Source: JBFHES01 sp041584015 (GTDB lineage: Bacteria > Bacteroidota > Bacteroidia > Bacteroidales > M50B96). Taken from it: a DNA stretch of 17,378 bases. The stretch is taken from positions 1 to 17,378 of the forward strand of contig JBFHES010000073.1 in the NCBI GenBank assembly GCA_041584015.1, given 5' to 3'. Made by a program: the position numbers and the translations under genes. A model generated the notes under the pieces. It was not told the origin of the DNA. It searched no databases and was given only the letters and a program-made list of their open reading frames with translations. The stretch's first letter is position 1, and each line of letters begins with the position of its first letter. This document shows, one piece after another, positions 15,529 to 17,378 of the stretch.

Positions 15529-16866
15529 ATGGCGAAAAAAAATGTCATTATTATTGGAGCCGCCGGAAGGGACTTCCATAATTTCAATACTTATTTTAGA
15601 GGGAATGAAGATTATAATGTTGTAGCATTTACAGCTGCTCAAATTCCTGATATTGATGGAAGAAAGTATCCTAAAGAGTTAGCAGGAGACTTATATCCAC
15701 AAGGTATACCTATTTTTGATGAGGGAGATTTAGTGAAGTTGATTAAAGAACATTACGTTGACGACTGTGTATTTTCTTACAGCGACGTTCCTTACGAAAG
15801 AGTAATGAATGTAAGCTCGATTGTTAATGCGGCAGGAGCAAACTTTATGTTATTAGGCCCTGGAGACACAATGGTTAAGAGTACTAAACCTGTTGTATCT
15901 GTTGTGGCAACACGTACTGGTTGTGGTAAATCACAAACATCACGTAAAGTTATTGAGTATTTAATGGCCAAAGGTTTAAAGGTGGTAGCTATTCGTCACC
16001 CAATGCCATACGGCGATTTAAATGCACAGAAAGTACAGCGCTTTGCCGAGGTGGCAGACCTTGAAAAGCACAAGTGTACGGTTGAAGAAATGGAAGAGTA
16101 TGAACCACACGTAGTTCGCGGAAACGTAATTTACGCGGGTGTTGATTACGAAGCGATTGTTCGCGCAGCTGAGGTTGATCCGGATGGTTGCGACGTTATT
16201 CTTTGGGACGGTGGAAACAACGACTTCCCATTCTACAAGCCCGACCTTACCATTACTGTAGCAGACCCACATCGTCCGGGACACGAGTTGGCTTATTATC
16301 CAGGCGAAGTAAACATGCGTATTGCTGATGCTATCGTTATTAATAAAATGGATTCAGCTTCTCCGGAAGGAATTCAGGTGGTACGCGAAAGCATTGCTAA
16401 AGTAAACCCTAATGCCATTGTTATTGATGGAGCTTCGCCGATTAAAGTAGATGATCCTGAAATTATCCGCGGTAAGCGAGTATTGGTTGTTGAAGACGGA
16501 CCAACACTTACACACGGTGAGATGAAATTAGGTGCTGGTATTATTGCCGCTCAAAAGTTTGGTGCTGCCGAATTGGTTGACGCACGTCCGTTTGCAGTTG
16601 GTAAATTAGCCGAAACTTACAAGATTTATCCTAACATTGGTACTTTATTACCAGCAATGGGATACAGCGCCGAGCAGCTAAAAGACCTTGAAACAACTAT
16701 TAACAATTGCGATTGCGATTCTGTTATTATCGGAACACCAATTGACTTGAACCGCATTGTTAATATTAAGAAACCTAACACACGTGTATATTACGATCTA
16801 CAAGAGATTGGCATGCCAAACCTCGATGGTTTATTAACCGACTTCTGTAAGAAACATAATTTATAG
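15529..16866 (+). CDS. Cyclic 2,3-diphosphoglycerate synthetase-like P-loop protein (COG2403)
   Basis: A 445-residue cytoplasmic protein of the predicted GTPase family that includes archaeal cyclic 2,3-diphosphoglycerate synthetase. Residues 1-118 form a Rossmann-like domain starting NVIIIGAAGRDFHNF (5-19). A P-loop domain follows: TRTGCGKS (128-135) as Walker A, DVILWDGGNND (222-232) at the Walker B position, and NKMD (272-275) like a GTPase base-specificity motif. The C-terminal third is alpha/beta with CDC at about 399-401. The true substrate in bacteria is unknown to me, and cyclic diphosphoglycerate is not an expected Bacteroidota metabolite, so only the nucleotide-binding fold is claimed. 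It stands alone with its own -7 box, strong Shine-Dalgarno and terminator. All four Arg codons before residue 120 are AGR, and all fourteen after it are CGN, a marked internal switch at the domain border. Confidence 0.82.
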   Translation: MAKKNVIIIGAAGRDFHNFNTYFRGNEDYNVVAFTAAQIPDIDGRKYPKELAGDLYPQGIPIFDEGDLVKLIKEHYVDDCVFSYSDVPYERVMNVSSIVNAAGANFMLLGPGDTMVKSTKPVVSVVATRTGCGKSQTSRKVIEYLMAKGLKVVAIRHPMPYGDLNAQKVQRFAEVADLEKHKCTVEEMEEYEPHVVRGNVIYAGVDYEAIVRAAEVDPDGCDVILWDGGNNDFPFYKPDLTITVADPHRPGHELAYYPGEVNMRIADAIVINKMDSASPEGIQVVRESIAKVNPNAIVIDGASPIKVDDPEIIRGKRVLVVEDGPTLTHGEMKLGAGIIAAQKFGAAELVDARPFAVGKLAETYKIYPNIGTLLPAMGYSAEQLKDLETTINNCDCDSVIIGTPIDLNRIVNIKKPNTRVYYDLQEIGMPNLDGLLTDFCKKHNL

Positions 16867-16892
16867 AGTTACCCATTCTATAAGGATAAATG

Positions 16893-16920
16893 ATCCCGGC
16901 CGTGAGGTCGGGATTTTTTT
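16893..16920 (+). terminator. Intrinsic terminator of the COG2403-type gene
   Basis: ATCCCGGCC and GGTCGGGAT form a 9-base stem with one G-U pair and a GTGA loop, followed by seven T (16914-16920). It lies 26 bases past the stop codon. Confidence 0.88.
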
Positions 16921-16982
16921 ATGTGTTATCTTACTACAAAAATATCTTAGCTTTACCATAAGTCATAACTAAACAAACTCGC

Positions 16983-17007
16983 TACCGCGCAATTGAATCG
17001 CGCGGTA
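16983..17007. repeat. GC-rich inverted repeat TACCGCGC/GCGCGGTA
   Basis: Two perfect 8-base arms flank a 9-base spacer (16991-16999). The arms are far more GC-rich than their surroundings. No T-tract follows on either strand, so it is not an ordinary terminator. Confidence 0.55.
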
Positions 17008-17111
17008 ATAAATCAATAGCCACACAATACAATCGTGAGACAACAAGACCTCAAAACTATCCCTTCGGAAAGCCCTGCTCAGCGAAATTTCCAAACTTCG
17101 TTGGTTGAATA

Positions 17112-17126
17112 GCGGTCTCTGACCGC
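17112..17126. repeat. Compact inverted repeat GCGGTC/GACCGC
   Basis: Two perfect 6-base GC-rich arms flank a TCT loop. Compact GC-rich palindromes of this sort are typical of REP-like dispersed repeats, but a single copy cannot show that. Confidence 0.45.
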
Positions 17127-17137
17127 AATAAGTAATT

Positions 17138-17163
17138 TTAAACCCCAGCTCGGTGAGGTTTAA
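17138..17163. repeat. Inverted repeat TTAAACC/GGTTTAA
   Basis: Two perfect 7-base arms; the stem continues inward after one C/A mismatch with two more pairs (C-G, A-T) around a GCTCGG loop. No T-tract adjoins it on the minus strand beyond TTTAAAATTA. Confidence 0.45.
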
Positions 17164-17210
17164 GCTTCGTCAAGGTGGGGCCACAGGACTCGACACTTTA
17201 CAATTGACTG

Positions 17211-17225
17211 AAAACTTCGGAAGTT
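17211..17225 (-). terminator. Weak hairpin after the thioredoxin-like gene
   Basis: On the minus strand AACTT-CCG-AAGTT is followed by TT, making a TTTT run, about 9 bases past the stop at 17235. The stem is only five pairs, so termination is doubtful. Confidence 0.25.
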
Positions 17226-17234
17226 AAAGACCAA

Positions 17235-17378
17235 CTAAATATGCTTCTTGATTATTACTTTAAGCTCTTCTTTTGTTATCATTCCAGTGTGCCTCCAAAC
17301 TTCTTTACCATCTTTAAATAATATAAACCCTGGAATCGCCTGAATACCATAGTTGTCTTTTACGGTTCTGTTCGCTTC
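17235..17378 (-). CDS. Thioredoxin-like protein (C-terminal 47 residues, runs off the window)
   Basis: The last 47 codons and TAG stop of a gene entering from the right edge. The translated end carries the second half of a thioredoxin fold: YGIQAIPGFILFKDGKEVW, in which IPG supplies the cis-proline that faces the CxxC active site, then a TG turn and a final basic helix ending KKHI. The CxxC motif and any signal peptide lie outside the window, so location and redox role cannot be judged. It converges on the COG2403-type gene across the hairpin-rich gap. Confidence 0.8.
   Translation of the reverse strand, partial: EANRTVKDNYGIQAIPGFILFKDGKEVWRHTGMITKEELKVIIKKHI

Larger units (their letters stand above)
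16921..17234. other. Non-coding, hairpin-rich intergenic stretch
   Basis: About 310 bases between two convergent genes. No credible coding sequence is seen. It holds at least four separate inverted repeats (16983-17007, 17112-17126, 17138-17163, 17211-17225) and weaker ones such as CCAA-acttcg-TTGG near 17091-17104. The base composition is more GC-rich in patches than other intergenic gaps here. It may be a degraded repeat element, a structured RNA or merely the 3' regions of two transcripts; no target-site duplication or transposase remnant is visible. Confidence 0.5.

Noticed and set aside
16018..16284. 88-codon minus-strand frame within the COG2403-type gene
   Set aside because: It is antisense to a well-supported gene and its translation has no recognisable features.
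1..17378. tRNA, rRNA, riboswitch, CRISPR array, insertion sequence or phage genes
   Set aside because: I saw no cloverleaf or rRNA sequence, no known riboswitch core, no regularly spaced direct repeats and no transposase or integrase motifs.

Overview
The window reads as chromosomal DNA of a Bacteroidota bacterium. The case rests on the purH-mreB-mreC-mreD-PBP2-rodA gene order typical of that phylum, promoter-like TAnnTTTG (-7) boxes with an upstream TTG, mostly weak Shine-Dalgarno sequences, and Bacteroidota-style protein variants (a RodA about 100 residues longer than that of E. coli, and an LDH-like malate dehydrogenase). A marine or anaerobic order such as Marinilabiliales is a guess and is not proven here.

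Layout. 1-429 (minus): 5' part of an AlkD-type DNA glycosylase gene. 552-980 (plus): divergent small zinc-ribbon/DUF5655 protein. 1097-3744 (plus): two-gene O-acetylation unit, an AlgI-like MBOAT acyltransferase overlapping an AlgJ/AlgX-like SGNH protein by one base. 3956-5254 (minus): PlsC-type acyltransferase with its own -7 box. 5454-13473 (minus): the elongasome operon, transcribed purH > mreB > mreC > mreD > mrdA (PBP2) > rodA > a secreted SH3-domain protein. 13639-14577 (minus): malate dehydrogenase, closed by a strong intrinsic terminator. 14722-15306 (minus): acyl-carrier-protein phosphodiesterase. 15529-16866 (plus): P-loop protein of the cyclic 2,3-diphosphoglycerate synthetase-like family (COG2403) with its own promoter box, an unusually strong Shine-Dalgarno and a terminator. 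16921-17234: hairpin-rich non-coding stretch. 17235-17378 (minus): 3' end of a thioredoxin-like gene.

How the genes work together. MreB filaments, MreC/MreD, the transpeptidase PBP2 and the SEDS glycosyltransferase RodA form the machine for lateral cell-wall synthesis. They are co-transcribed behind purH, the last two steps of IMP synthesis. A hairpin with a long U-tract sits between mreB and mreC and could set a higher dose of MreB than of the membrane partners. The last gene, a secreted SH3-domain protein of unknown function, is a candidate envelope accessory. Several neighbouring genes also concern the envelope or lipids (MBOAT/AlgJ pair, PlsC, AcpH), but they are separate transcription units.

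Most genes are ordinary housekeeping genes and I see no defence island, CRISPR array, RNA gene or intact mobile element. The points most worth a second look are the mreB/mreC attenuator-like hairpin, the SH3 protein at the end of the operon, the sharp codon-usage switch at the domain boundary of the COG2403 protein, and the hairpin cluster at 16983-17225.
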